A DNA stretch of 64,000 bases from Pseudoalteromonas rubra (GCF_005887095.1 NZ_PNCI01000002.1:1-64000); one strand, 5' to 3'; counted from the first letter of the stretch, positions 26,549-35,572 are shown. Notes: a model not told the origin generated them from the sequence alone. Numbers and translations: made by a program.

Positions 26549-27763
26549 TTAGAGTTCATTAAAGACTTTGGCTCGCAGTGCTTCGCGAAACGCGTTAACC
26601 ATATTGTGCTTGTCTTGCTCTGTTTGGCGGTTAAATACGCGGTTGTAGAATATGCTGATGCTGACGTCTTCTTTCGGGTAGTAATAGCTCCTTGATATAT
26701 AGCCATTGTTGTAACCGCCATGCATATAAGCCACTTTACCTGACAAAGACGAAAAAGTGCTTTCTTCTGTTTTGCGCACAATCCCGGCACCGTACTCCCT
26801 GGTTGCATCCATGGTGTTCAGGTTTTCGAGCATTTGCGTTTTAATCGCCGCGTTAAACGGTGCCTGGGTTTTACCAAAGGCGCTGAAAAACAAGCTAAGA
26901 TTTTTTGGTGTGCTCACCATTCCCCCATCTGCAGCGCGATACCCCAGCTTGATGTGGCGGTAGCTAGTGAGGCCGTCCTCTTCCATTTCATAGCCATGTA
27001 CCAGTTCGCCACCCGAAGCTTCCCTCTGATTGTAATAGGTTTCGGTCATCCCCAGTGGCTCCAGGATCTGCTGGCGAATCGCAATAGCAAGATCGTAGCC
27101 CAGTAAGTCATCCAGTATTATCCCAAGCAACAGGTAGTTTGTGTTGGAGTAGTCGAAACGACTATCGACTTCAAACTGTGCTGGCTCATCATAAATATAG
27201 CTCAACATTTCAGTGACTTGCCAATCGTGATTAGGCTCTGCTTTGATTTTATGCCAGAACTGCGGAACACTCAGGTAGTCCTTCAGGCCGCTAGTATGAC
27301 GCAGCAGGTGACGGACTCTGATGGTACTGGTATTAGGCAAACGAGCGTTAATCTCTTCGGGCAGGTAAGTGTTGATAGGGCTGTCCAGATTAATCTGGCC
27401 TTGCTGGGCCATGAGGTGTGCCAGCGTCGAGACAAAGCTCTTAGTATTACTAGCAATACGGAACAGATGCGCCGGTTTGAGTGGTTCATTGGTGTCTTTA
27501 TTGGCCAGGCCACTGGTGTAGGTTGAAGACCACCCAGGTGTATCTATATAAACCGATACACCAGTTAATCCTGCCTCAACGACCTGATCAAGCAAGCTTT
27601 GATAATCAGCATGGATATCAAACTGAATAGGCTGACTGGAATCACTGGGCGTGATGGGTATATCAGCCGACTTAGGCTTTGAGGAATGGGTCACGTTATT
27701 ATCACTGCCGCAGCCACTGAGCATCAGACAGGCGGTACAAACCATCATTGAAGGAACTTTCAT
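26549..27763 (-). CDS. serine hydrolase, class C beta-lactamase/DD-peptidase fold, lipoprotein
   Basis: The 404-residue protein has a lipobox LSGC (Cys18). Class C/DD-peptidase motifs are in order: SxxK as SNTK (105-108), YxN as YSN (205-207), and HxG as HGG (348-350). This is the layout of beta-lactamase-related PF00144 proteins such as D-aminopeptidases, esterases and the penicillin-binding EstB group. HGG instead of KTG, and a lipoprotein anchor, make a housekeeping peptidase or esterase more likely than an antibiotic-resistance enzyme. AGAGG lies in front of the ATG. It is a single-gene unit. Confidence 0.85.
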   Translation of the reverse strand: MKVPSMMVCTACLMLSGCGSDNNVTHSSKPKSADIPITPSDSSQPIQFDIHADYQSLLDQVVEAGLTGVSVYIDTPGWSSTYTSGLANKDTNEPLKPAHLFRIASNTKSFVSTLAHLMAQQGQINLDSPINTYLPEEINARLPNTSTIRVRHLLRHTSGLKDYLSVPQFWHKIKAEPNHDWQVTEMLSYIYDEPAQFEVDSRFDYSNTNYLLLGIILDDLLGYDLAIAIRQQILEPLGMTETYYNQREASGGELVHGYEMEEDGLTSYRHIKLGYRAADGGMVSTPKNLSLFFSAFGKTQAPFNAAIKTQMLENLNTMDATREYGAGIVRKTEESTFSSLSGKVAYMHGGYNNGYISRSYYYPKEDVSISIFYNRVFNRQTEQDKHNMVNAFREALRAKVFNEL

Positions 27764-27985
27764 AGCTTTGCCTCTTGTTGTTTTATTCCGGTTATATCAG
27801 CCGCTTTGCAGGTGAGTGTCCTGATCGATAAGGAAACACAAGCGTAAAGTTCAGAAGAGGCGAAGGTATTAATTTAAGGTTTTGAATTTAAAGGTTAACT
27901 TATTTCCTGTGGCTATGGTTTAAGTGGCGGAGTCAACGCGTGATGTAGCGCTGACCCGAAACAGGTAAGTGGAAGGCGAGCACAA

Positions 27986-28798
27986 TTACAGGCGCTTTAT
28001 TTCTATCATACCAATATAGTCACCTGACTGGGCATGCACCCCTTGTGAAAAATCGCTGTCACTGGGGTCGCTGGTAAGTAACATAATCGGCTCAGCGGGG
28101 CTGGTGGCCTGGTTCGCTGAACTAAACCGCGGCCCGCTGTCGCTGCCTGCATCATACACCATAAGCTGAATGGTCTGACTATCAATCCACTGGTTGTCTG
28201 TAAACAAAGGGAAGCTTTCTAGGCCTATAAACCAGTCCGGACTCGGGGCGACCATAGAAACGACACTCAACAGAGGGAATTGCTGACTGGCTTCAAAGGT
28301 AAATGTGACGCTTTTGGCACTGCCTGAGACACCAGACTCATCAATGAGGTAATTTGAGTTACCTGCGTTCTGAATGGTGCTGATTTCGTCTTTTAGTGCG
28401 GATTTAGACCCTGTTTCAGCCATACTGATCATGCCGGCAGAGGCTGTGGTATCCGGTTTGAAGATAAACCCATCTTGATTATGGGTGAGCCCGACCAAAG
28501 GAGAAAAGTGAGAATTTCCTGGGAAGTTAGTAGGAAAATTCTCGGCTTCCCAGGTCCGGGTAAAGGTGAGTTGATAAGTCACGGTTTCTGCAGCCTGATC
28601 ACCGTCATTGGCATTGGTGTTAGTACTATCGCTGTTGCCAGAATTCGAGCTTGTATCCGTGCTGCTTTGTGTATTTGTGCTGGTTGTTGCACTGGTTTCA
28701 GTGTTACTGGTGCTGGTTGGTTCTCCACCACTCCCTCCACCACAAGCACTCAGAGTAAATAATACCAGTGCGCAAAAAGGTATACTTGCTATGTTCAT
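27986..28798 (-). CDS. Spondin_N-domain lipoprotein
   Basis: The 270-residue protein has a lipobox (LFTLSACGGGSGG), then a Ser/Thr/Asn-rich linker (about 28-70). The remainder (about 72-270) reads as the spondin N-terminal domain, with YQLTFTRTWEAENFPTNFPGNSHFSPLVG, SAGMISMAETG, PSPDWFIGL and YDAGSDSG. This fold is known from animal F-spondin and occurs in bacterial surface proteins. The C-terminal MIEIKRL is the usual end. A surface adhesion or matrix role is inferred. GAGG precedes the ATG. Confidence 0.82.
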   Translation of the reverse strand: MNIASIPFCALVLFTLSACGGGSGGEPTSTSNTETSATTSTNTQSSTDTSSNSGNSDSTNTNANDGDQAAETVTYQLTFTRTWEAENFPTNFPGNSHFSPLVGLTHNQDGFIFKPDTTASAGMISMAETGSKSALKDEISTIQNAGNSNYLIDESGVSGSAKSVTFTFEASQQFPLLSVVSMVAPSPDWFIGLESFPLFTDNQWIDSQTIQLMVYDAGSDSGPRFSSANQATSPAEPIMLLTSDPSDSDFSQGVHAQSGDYIGMIEIKRL

Positions 28799-29026
28799 AT
28801 TGGCCTCGTGTTAGTGAGTCAGAATGTCGACAAGAAGACCTGACAACCGGCAAGGTCATTTCACTTATTTGTACAATAAATGTACTTTTTTGCGGCAGGT
28901 TATTAAAGACGCCAGTGGTGTATGCGTTCAGTATCTTCAGTTTGTACCTACATGAGAGATCCTCAACTGTTTTTCTACAACGAGTATGTAACACTCTTAA
29001 GGCATTTCGTTTTTCAAGGAACCTAT

Positions 29027-29413
29027 ATGAAATCTCTAATTTTAACGGCACTTTTGAGTGGCACAGCCATGGCTAATCCTTTACTGGGCAGCTGGGAATT
29101 CGTCGAGGGGCAGTACGCAACGGAATCGGGTATTGTCTCTGCTAAGGCGCCCGAGCTAACCTCAGTTAAATTGATCACACCCACGCACCATAGCTACATC
29201 ACCCAAAGCCAGGGGAAATTCAAATACGCGGGTGGAGGAACCTATGTACTCAAAGGTAACCAATTTATTGAGACCTACGAGTATGGCAATGTCAGTACTC
29301 TGTTGGGCAGAGAGATGGCCTTTACTTATAAGGTTGAAGGAGAGCTGTGGCACCATGAATTGTATGAAAATGGCAAGTTTGTGGAGCGGGAGATTTGGAA
29401 GAAAATAAAATAG
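29027..29413 (+). CDS. small secreted protein, calycin/lipocalin-like pattern
   Basis: The 128-residue protein has a signal peptide (MKSLILTALLSGTAMA), then GSWEFVEGQY and a series of short beta strands (YITQSQGKFKYAGGGTYVL, FIETYEYGN, MAFTYKVEGELWHHELYENG). The GxW start and up-down strand pattern resemble lipocalin/DUF4488-type barrels. AAGGA is 7 bases before the ATG; the frame extends further upstream but without a site. It is divergent from the Spondin_N gene. A gene of similar plan lies at 44226-44621. Ligand unknown. Confidence 0.65.
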   Translation: MKSLILTALLSGTAMANPLLGSWEFVEGQYATESGIVSAKAPELTSVKLITPTHHSYITQSQGKFKYAGGGTYVLKGNQFIETYEYGNVSTLLGREMAFTYKVEGELWHHELYENGKFVEREIWKKIK

Positions 29414-29531
29414 CTTGGCTGTATCGTCAAAAAGTATGAAACTTTACGCGCTATGTTTAATTTTGTTGAGTAAATTGCAATTATTTCTGTGCCCCCTAGA
29501 CTAACAGTAAGGTAATTTTGGTACCGGGGGC

Positions 29532-30293
29532 GTGGTGAAACTTTTTGCAGTTATGGGTATGGTGCTTTGGCTTTTCACTGTATTACCAGTCAGAGCGGCC
29601 ACGCTACAGGTCGTGACCGAGTACTTATATCCTTATCAAATCAAAAATGAGGATGGCAGTTTAGGTGGGTTTATGACCGAAGTTGTTCATGCTCTGTGCC
29701 AGCAGGCCGGCGATATACCCGACATAAGGGTGATGCCCTGGGCGCGTGCCTACCAAACAGCCTTGACGACACAGAATGTACTTATCTATTCGATTGTACA
29801 TACCGAAGCGAGAAGCCCTTATTTTAACTGGATCGGTGAAGTCAAAACGGATCCTATCTATTTATGGGGCCTGGCCCGACGCTTCCCCGCACAATCTGAC
29901 TCGCTGATGTTACTTAAAAAATATCGCGTGGCGGTCCTGCGAGGTTCTAACGTTGCCCAGTATCTGGCAAAACACCAGTTTTCAAACCTCAAACCCCTCA
30001 GCTATGAAGATCAGCTGTTGCGGATGTTGGAAAAAGACCGCCTCGATCTGGTGGTAGGGACTGAGCAAACCATCTGGCAACGAGCGACTAAGGCAGGTAT
30101 GGATTTCAATACCCTGGCCAAAGTTGTAGAGTTGACAGAGCTTAATACAAACCTCAGCATTGCCTTCAATATTACCTCTGACCCTAAGCTGGTTGCCCGC
30201 TACCGTGATGCGTTTTCGACTATCAGTAGTAACGGCAAGTTAGCTGGGATACAGCAAAAATGGTTTGACTATATTCAGTTTGCAAAACACTAA
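29532..30293 (+). CDS. periplasmic solute-binding protein (SBP_bac_3-like)
   Basis: The 253-residue protein has a signal peptide (FAVMGMVLWLFTVLPVRA) and the class 3 solute-binding pattern: VVTEYLYPYQIKNEDGSLGGFMTEVV, then RVMPWARAYQTALTT, and the end NGKLAGIQQKWFDYI. The start codon is GTG (two GTG codons in tandem, 29532 and 29535, after GGGGG). No ABC permease or ATPase gene is nearby, as usual for the many lone proteins of this type in marine gammaproteobacteria. The ligand may be an amino acid or a related polar compound, or the protein may feed a sensor. Confidence 0.8.
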   Translation: MVKLFAVMGMVLWLFTVLPVRAATLQVVTEYLYPYQIKNEDGSLGGFMTEVVHALCQQAGDIPDIRVMPWARAYQTALTTQNVLIYSIVHTEARSPYFNWIGEVKTDPIYLWGLARRFPAQSDSLMLLKKYRVAVLRGSNVAQYLAKHQFSNLKPLSYEDQLLRMLEKDRLDLVVGTEQTIWQRATKAGMDFNTLAKVVELTELNTNLSIAFNITSDPKLVARYRDAFSTISSNGKLAGIQQKWFDYIQFAKH

Positions 30294-30323
30294 GCCAGAC
30301 CCGGTTTAGTCCCGGGTCTGGCT
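30293..30323. terminator. 12-bp convergent terminator hairpin
   Basis: AGCCAGACCCGG (30293-30304) pairs perfectly with CCGGGTCTGGCT (30312-30323), with a 7-base loop. It lies 28 bases from the exbD stop on the other strand. It overlaps the solute-binding-protein stop codon by one base. Confidence 0.75.
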
Positions 30324-30350
30324 GCGCTATTTACTATTGAATTTTACTCA

Positions 30351-30752
30351 CTAGAGAGTGTCACCCAAAGACACAGGTGCTGAGGTTTGTGCTTTGATGG
30401 CATCGAGGACACCGACCAGCGTTGCATGCTGACTATCCGGGTGTGCACGAAGACTGATACTGGTAAGTTCGCCTTGCGCACCAAGACGGGCAATATTGAT
30501 ACTGACAGTATCTATATCGATTTTTCTGTTGTTTAGATAAATCTGGTTTTTTGCGTCAATCGTAAAGACGGGTGTCAGGCTCGGCACAATTGAGGTTACG
30601 GCCTGATCGGTTCGATTGATTGGCAGGGCAGTTTCCCGCATAAAACTTGCGGTAACGATAAAGAAGATCAGTAGAATAAAGACAATATCCAACATGGGGT
30701 TCATGTCTACGGTTACGTCAGAAGCGCCTGAATGATGTGCAGATTTAGTCAT
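30351..30752 (-). CDS. exbD: ExbD/TolR-family protein, no ExbB beside it
   Basis: The 133-residue protein has one transmembrane helix (about 19-40) with the functional Asp in TVDMNPMLDIVFILLIFFIV, and a periplasmic domain ending in APVSLGDTL. ExbD uses the proton gradient with ExbB to energise TonB-dependent outer-membrane uptake. Here exbB and tonB are absent from both sides, so it must work with distant partners. AGGA lies 10 bases before the ATG. Confidence 0.85.
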   Translation of the reverse strand: MTKSAHHSGASDVTVDMNPMLDIVFILLIFFIVTASFMRETALPINRTDQAVTSIVPSLTPVFTIDAKNQIYLNNRKIDIDTVSINIARLGAQGELTSISLRAHPDSQHATLVGVLDAIKAQTSAPVSLGDTL

Positions 30753-30938
30753 AATGTTAGGTCCTTTTTTGTTATTTCCTTTTCAGCATAGACCCTATAT
30801 GTTAGTTTAGGTTTAATGTACCGTTAATGTTTACAAACTTTTACTTTGGCTTGAGTTTGACGCTGTGTACGGGCATATATCAATTAAACATCACCGATTT
30901 TGGGACTAAGGGCTCAATTGCATTTAGATCGTCATTTA

Positions 30939-30951
30939 GTACTAAAGTTTA
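30939..30951 (+). promoter_or_regulatory. 13-base motif shared with the kefC region
   Basis: GTACTAAAGTTTA occurs 98 bases before the gene at 31049, within the 12-base palindrome TTTAGTACTAAA that extends to its left. The identical 13-mer is at 14731-14743. Confidence 0.3.
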
Positions 30952-31048
30952 ACGGTTATGGGTCGATTACGATTATAATGTAAGCCATTGTTGTTAGTTT
31001 AAGCGTTTGGCTTAAGCGACAAGTTAAGACATCTATAAGGAAAATAGC

Positions 31049-31786
31049 ATGAAAGTGAACACGCACAGTGGCGGGCCTGCAGCGCAACTTGATCTGCAAA
31101 GCAAGGTGGCCTCTTCAGGTAACCTTAAAGACGCAAAACAGCCCGTTTCCAGCTCACCCGACTCAGCACAAAGTACACTTGCCAAAGATGTATATCACGG
31201 CGCACAAGCACCATCACCGGCACTCGTTTATGATCGGCCTCTGGCTATCACCTCATCTGAAAACCAAGAAACACCAGAGCAATACAGTGAGCGAATGGAT
31301 GCTGCAACTGGACTATTGTTTGCCGTTTCGATCCCTAAAATTGCAGAGGATATGAGTGCTGAGTTTGCCAAAGTAACTAAGGAAATTGAGCAACTATCTC
31401 CGGGGCTGAGTGACAAAGACTGGGGCTTTTCCGTCAATGAAGATGGGGCACTGGTGGTCAGCGGTGATGACCTGACAGACAGTGAAAAGCAACTGCTCGA
31501 AGAGAAGCTGAATGAAAACGAAGAGCTCGTGGCTTTGGCAAAAACCTTTCAGGATACAATGATGGAAGGGATTGATTTACTTAAAGGCCCCAATGAAAGT
31601 GGGGACTACTGGGCCAAATACGATATTAATCGCAGCAACTTTGCCGACATTATCGACTTTAAAGCGCTGATGGAAGAAAGTAGCCAGAGTGATGCGCAAG
31701 TTAAACTGGGTGATGCGAGACTTAACCAGTTTACACTCGTAGATAGTATTGGTGGTCAGTTGCAGCGTAATGCCAGACAGCTATAA
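31049..31786 (+). CDS. hypothetical acidic protein
   Basis: The 245-residue protein has no signal peptide or membrane helix. The N-terminal 70 residues are Ser/Ala/Gln-rich and probably disordered; the rest is acidic and helical (MSAEFAKVTKEIEQLSPGLSD, DSEKQLLEEKLNENEELVALAKTF) and ends with GQLQRNARQL. No known family was recognised. AAGGA precedes the ATG by 8 bases, and a terminator follows, so it is a single-gene unit. Secretion by a signal-independent route is possible but not shown. Confidence 0.65.
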   Translation: MKVNTHSGGPAAQLDLQSKVASSGNLKDAKQPVSSSPDSAQSTLAKDVYHGAQAPSPALVYDRPLAITSSENQETPEQYSERMDAATGLLFAVSIPKIAEDMSAEFAKVTKEIEQLSPGLSDKDWGFSVNEDGALVVSGDDLTDSEKQLLEEKLNENEELVALAKTFQDTMMEGIDLLKGPNESGDYWAKYDINRSNFADIIDFKALMEESSQSDAQVKLGDARLNQFTLVDSIGGQLQRNARQL

Positions 31787-31801
31787 CTGCTTTTGATACG
31801 G

Positions 31802-31829
31802 AACAGGCCAGCAGACTGGCCTGTTTTGA
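31802..31829 (+). terminator. intrinsic terminator
   Basis: AACAGGCCAG (31802-31811) pairs perfectly with CTGGCCTGTT (31816-31825), followed by TTGAT. The 12-bp core and 4-base loop are typical; it also lies at the end of the convergent gene. Confidence 0.8.
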
Positions 31830-31836
31830 TGTTGGA

Positions 31837-33207
31837 TTAATTACGAGTGCTCGATACTAAATCCTGATCACACAAGTGACCAATGTAGACATATGGGTGC
31901 TGAGTACCACCGATGCCAATGACTTTCTCTTCATAAGAATCGATTTCAATCCGCCATGCACCGACCAGGAAGTCTGTGCGCCAGGTATTTCTGTAGCCCA
32001 TGCTGTATGACGAGTGCTCTACGGTGTAATCACTAAAGCAACGGCCTAAGTTAACACCACCAGATGCTTTACCATTTGCATCAGATGTTACGACAAAATC
32101 TTCATATGGGTTTCTGACGTCATCAATTGAGTCAAAATCTCGGATCAGCTTAAACGTGGCTTCAGCGCCTTCGACAGGGTGGCCTTTGGAGTCATTCAAC
32201 GTGACTGTCCAGTTCAGATCCCGGTATGCCTGAGTGGTCAGGTAGGGGGCTTTAAATGCTGAATATGGGATCCGCTCTACCCCATGTTCGCCACTGACCG
32301 AGTCATGGGAAAACGACGCGACCACTGAGCCCAATACGAGAGTATATTGATTAGCCGGGTTATTTTGTAGATTTGGGTTGCCACTCACCCGAACTACAAC
32401 ACTTTGGTTTTCCTGCAGCTGAGAAATAGTCTCGGCTTTGTTTACGGCGACGGGTTGCCAGTTACCACCATTGTATATTTCCAGTACAAACTCATCCGTT
32501 TTCGCTTCGTCCTCGAGTTTTACAATGAGGTCCTGGCCCCGCACGGCGGTGAAGGCGAAATAGTCATAGTCGAATACGTTGTCTATGTTTCCTTTCACAC
32601 GGTTTTGTTTGTCGGGCAACATGGTGACAGTCGCAATTGAGTCATTCGCTTCAAAGTCGTCAAGCTGAGCCTGAGTAGATGATATGGCGCCAAACTTGAT
32701 ATCGGAGCTATCCGTTGCTATCACATCCATCAGCCAATAGTAATGACCAGGCTCCGTCAGAGCGGCGGCCAACTCATCGGCATTCGCTGCATTGGCAGAA
32801 TTGGCCATCAGGGTAAAGGTATTGTCCGGGTTGTGACGCACTATGCTGAGATTAATATTGGTGTCGGCTGACTGACCGAATAGAAACGCTGTCGTTTTAC
32901 CAGGCTCTGTGACTTCAAAGTGAAAACAAGGTTGCTGTCCTACCGTCATACCGCCGAAAGGGTAAACGGTGTTGAGTGACAAAGTCTGACACATGGGGGT
33001 GATAGTACTGGCTGCAGGGGTATCTGCCTGGGCCGCACGTATAACCGAGTTAAATAAGTGTGTTTTGGGTGTCATGTCCAGTGTTGACGACTGAGCTGTG
33101 ACTTTGGCTCCTGTGCTAAGGTGATACAGTGCATCTGTGGGTAATTGTGATGCAAGAGCTAGGGTAGGCATGCATGCTAAAACACTCAATGTTTGCATTA
33201 ATTTCAT
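31837..33207 (-). CDS. secreted protein with PPC-like and Ig-like domains
   Basis: The 456-residue protein has a signal peptide (LMQTLSVLACMPTLALA). Residues about 85-190 form a beta domain with PCFHFEVTEPGKTTAFLFG, and 195-300 look like a bacterial pre-peptidase C-terminal (PPC) domain (DDFEANDSIATVTMLPDKQNRVKGNIDNVFDYDYFAFTAVRGQ). The C-terminal 130 residues resemble an Ig/Big-like domain (VTLNDSKGHPVEGAEATFKLI) with two Cys. No catalytic motif was seen. Two start codons are possible: TTG at 33213 and ATG at 33207; AAGGA suits either. Function unknown; PPC domains are usual in secreted peptidases but occur alone here. Confidence 0.65.
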   Translation of the reverse strand: MKLMQTLSVLACMPTLALASQLPTDALYHLSTGAKVTAQSSTLDMTPKTHLFNSVIRAAQADTPAASTITPMCQTLSLNTVYPFGGMTVGQQPCFHFEVTEPGKTTAFLFGQSADTNINLSIVRHNPDNTFTLMANSANAANADELAAALTEPGHYYWLMDVIATDSSDIKFGAISSTQAQLDDFEANDSIATVTMLPDKQNRVKGNIDNVFDYDYFAFTAVRGQDLIVKLEDEAKTDEFVLEIYNGGNWQPVAVNKAETISQLQENQSVVVRVSGNPNLQNNPANQYTLVLGSVVASFSHDSVSGEHGVERIPYSAFKAPYLTTQAYRDLNWTVTLNDSKGHPVEGAEATFKLIRDFDSIDDVRNPYEDFVVTSDANGKASGGVNLGRCFSDYTVEHSSYSMGYRNTWRTDFLVGAWRIEIDSYEEKVIGIGGTQHPYVYIGHLCDQDLVSSTRN

Positions 33208-33434
33208 AATCAAATATTTCCTTTTTGTTTTTTATGTCGTTCATCGACGGTTCCAAAAGTGGAACCTTTTGCATTATGCATATCCCTATTTTAAATACAA
33301 TATAATGAGTTTAATTGTTTGATTTAAGACAAAAATAGTAATTGATCAGTCGCTAAAGTGGTCGATAACATGCTCAGAGGATCGCGGGGAAAGCAGCCAG
33401 TGTAAAGCACACTGGCTCTATTAAGAGGATAGAC

Positions 33435-33575
33435 TTAGCGCTTTTTCTTCTTTTTGCCCTGCACGGCTTTGAAGCGCGGGTTATCTTTGCAGATCACATA
33501 CACGCGACCGCGGCGTTTGACGACCTGACAACCCGGGCGGGATTTGGCACTTTTTAATGAACTGAGTACTTTCAT
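33435..33575 (-). CDS. rpmJ2: ribosomal protein L36, zinc-independent paralogue
   Basis: The 46-residue protein has the length and sequence of the YkgO-type L36: [25 protein letters not shown], then [10 protein letters not shown] and a Lys/Arg tail. It lacks the full Cys/His set of the zinc form. It starts 5 bases after the rpmE2 stop and is in its operon, behind a Zur-type box. It replaces zinc L36 when zinc is scarce. It is below 60 codons and easily missed. Confidence 0.92.
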   Translation of the reverse strand: MKVLSSLKSAKSRPGCQVVKRRGRVYVICKDNPRFKAVQGKKKKKR

Positions 33576-33580
33576 GGTGA

Positions 33581-33838
33581 TTATCCCTTTTTGCCTGCCA
33601 GATTCTTAAAGCGGCGATTGAATTGTGCAACCCGACCATCGCTGGCAACCAGTTTCTGCTTACCGGTATAGAAAGGGTGAGATTCACTGGAAACGTCAAT
33701 AGGGACATACGGATAAGTCACGCCGTCTACTTCTACTGTGCGATCGGTTTTAATCGTGGAACCAACGATAAAATACTTGTCTACCGAGGTATCGTGAAAG
33801 GCAACTAAGTGGTAATCAGGATGGATATCTGGCTTCAT
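33581..33838 (-). CDS. rpmE2: ribosomal protein L31 type B, zinc-independent paralogue
   Basis: The 85-residue protein matches YkgM-type L31[24 protein letters not shown] and [28 protein letters not shown]. It lacks the zinc Cys motif. The ATG at 33838 has GGAG 6 bases upstream; the longer frame begins with a TTG inside the ribosome site. It frees zinc during starvation by replacing L31. A Zur-type operator lies 27 bases upstream. Confidence 0.95.
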   Translation of the reverse strand: MKPDIHPDYHLVAFHDTSVDKYFIVGSTIKTDRTVEVDGVTYPYVPIDVSSESHPFYTGKQKLVASDGRVAQFNRRFKNLAGKKG

Positions 33839-33864
33839 TTTCTTCTCCAATAATTCAGTGCGTG

Positions 33865-33879
33865 TGTTATATCATAACA
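33865..33879. promoter_or_regulatory. Zur operator
   Basis: TGTTAT-ATC-ATAACA is a perfect 6-3-6 inverted repeat, very close to the gammaproteobacterial Zur consensus core (TGTTATATTATAACA). It lies 27 bases upstream of rpmE2. Zur with zinc would repress the rpmE2-rpmJ2 operon, and low zinc would release it. Confidence 0.85.
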
Positions 33880-33947
33880 AAACTGCAATGAAAACAGTAA
33901 ATGCAAATAATTCGCAATTGTATCTCTAGGTGGGGAAGAATTGGTTT

Positions 33948-34109
33948 ATACCAATTTGCTTAATCAAGTGTTCTATTTTGAGGCGAGAAAATAGGCTCGA
34001 TAACAAGGCGAAAATTTTGCTATTTAGTTGTTCTAAATGAGAAATTTTTAACGCCGTTAGCGCCCTATTTGCTCCTTCAAATTGAACAGGTATTAAGTGA
34101 AATTGGTAT
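33948..34109. repeat. 162-base dispersed repeat with terminal inverted repeats (MITE-like)
   Basis: The left end reads ATACCAATTTGCTTAAT and the right end ATTAAGTGAAATTGGTAT; they are inverted copies with two differences. The interior carries no ORF and is A/T-rich. Positions 34066-34111 are repeated at 5-50 of the window. It lies between rpmE2 and the dbpA stop. No transposase is encoded, so it resembles a MITE or REP-type element moved in trans. Confidence 0.7.
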
Positions 34110-34180
34110 TAGGTGTGGCTACCCGAGGTGACATTTGAGTATGTCATCTCAAGTAACCAAGCGCGGGTCAGGGCAAGGCG

Positions 34181-35572
34181 TTAACGGGTAAGTTTACGGG
34201 CTCTGAAATTGCGTCCTTTCATTTTTCCGTCGCTGATGACCTTGACAGCCTGATTGGCGTACTTACGCTCCACGGCAACATATGAGGACATAGCTGTGAC
34301 CTTTATCTTACCTATTTGATCGCCACGCAATGCCTGGTTAGCGGTCAGTGCACCCAGAATATCACCAGGACGCAGTTTGGCTTTTTTGCCGCCATCAATT
34401 TGTATGGTGACCATAGGGGCGCGTTTAACTTGATTCGCAAGCACCTGCTCGCCAGGCACTGGGGTTGGCTCAATCTCCAGGCTCAGGTAATCTTCCAGCA
34501 TATTCACTTTATGGGACTCTTTATAGCTCATTAGTGAACAGGCGACGCCGGTTTTGCCTGCCCGGCCGGTGCGTCCGATACGATGGACATGTACTTCGGG
34601 GTCATGGGCAATATGGTAATTGATAACCATATCGACGTGGTCAACATCTATACCTCGCGCCGCCACATCGGTTGCAACCAGGATGGTTAAACTGCGATTC
34701 GCAAAGCGTACCAGTGTTTTATCACGGTCTTTCTGATCCAAATCGCCATGCAGGGCCGCGCTGTCAAAGCCAGAGCTCTGCAACATATCACTGACGTCCT
34801 GACATTGCGCTTTGGTATTACAAAACACCACCGCTGCCTCGGGCTGAAACTGACACAGTAGCTTATGGAGTGCAGCATCCCTCGCTTCATTGTCGGCCAC
34901 TTCATAGAAGTGCTGCTCTATGGTGCTGTGATCATGCTGTGCAACTACTTCCACTTTAACCGGGTCGCGCATAATATGACCCACCAGTTGTTCAATTTTG
35001 GCCGGGTAGGTGGCGCTGAATAACAGGTTCTGACGCTGGGTTGGGCAGTGCGACACAATACAGTCCAGCGCTTCTTCAAAGCCCATTTCCAGCATGCGGT
35101 CTGCTTCGTCCAGGACAAAGGTATTGACCTCATCCAATGACAGACGGCCCTTACGCAGGTGTTCCTCGATGCGACCTGGTGTCCCAACCACGATATGGGC
35201 GCCATGCTCCAGTGAGCCAATTTGTGGCCCCATGGGAGCGCCGCCGCACAAGGTCAGTACTTTGATATTATGGATGGCACGCGCCAGCTTTCTAATCTCT
35301 ACGGCAACCTGATCCGCCAGCTCGCGGGTAGGGCAAACCACCAGGGCTTGTACTCTAAAGCGTTTTACTCTCAGGTTACTGAGCAAGCCAAGGGCAAATG
35401 CTGCAGTTTTACCGGAGCCGGTTTTTCCCTGACCAATGACATCTTTGCCAGCCAGGATCTGTGGCAAGGTCTGAGCCTGAATTTCTGTCATGGTGTGATA
35501 GCCAAGCGACGTCAGGTTGTCTAACAAAGAAGGTGATAGATTGATACTGGAAAATGGCGTAGCGGTGCTCAT
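34181..35572 (-). CDS. dbpA: ATP-dependent RNA helicase DbpA
   Basis: The 463-residue DEAD-box protein has motif I GQGKTGSGKTAAF, [13 protein letters not shown] in [17 protein letters not shown] in LLFSATYPAKI, and [10 protein letters not shown]. The C-terminal 75 residues (QIDGGKKAKLRPGDILGALT) form the DbpA RNA-binding domain that recognises hairpin 92 of 23S rRNA. DbpA remodels the large subunit during assembly. Start at 35572 lies after AAGAAG; an upstream in-frame ATG adds 20 residues with no function. Confidence 0.95.
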   Translation of the reverse strand: MSTATPFSSINLSPSLLDNLTSLGYHTMTEIQAQTLPQILAGKDVIGQGKTGSGKTAAFALGLLSNLRVKRFRVQALVVCPTRELADQVAVEIRKLARAIHNIKVLTLCGGAPMGPQIGSLEHGAHIVVGTPGRIEEHLRKGRLSLDEVNTFVLDEADRMLEMGFEEALDCIVSHCPTQRQNLLFSATYPAKIEQLVGHIMRDPVKVEVVAQHDHSTIEQHFYEVADNEARDAALHKLLCQFQPEAAVVFCNTKAQCQDVSDMLQSSGFDSAALHGDLDQKDRDKTLVRFANRSLTILVATDVAARGIDVDHVDMVINYHIAHDPEVHVHRIGRTGRAGKTGVACSLMSYKESHKVNMLEDYLSLEIEPTPVPGEQVLANQVKRAPMVTIQIDGGKKAKLRPGDILGALTANQALRGDQIGKIKVTAMSSYVAVERKYANQAVKVISDGKMKGRNFRARKLTR

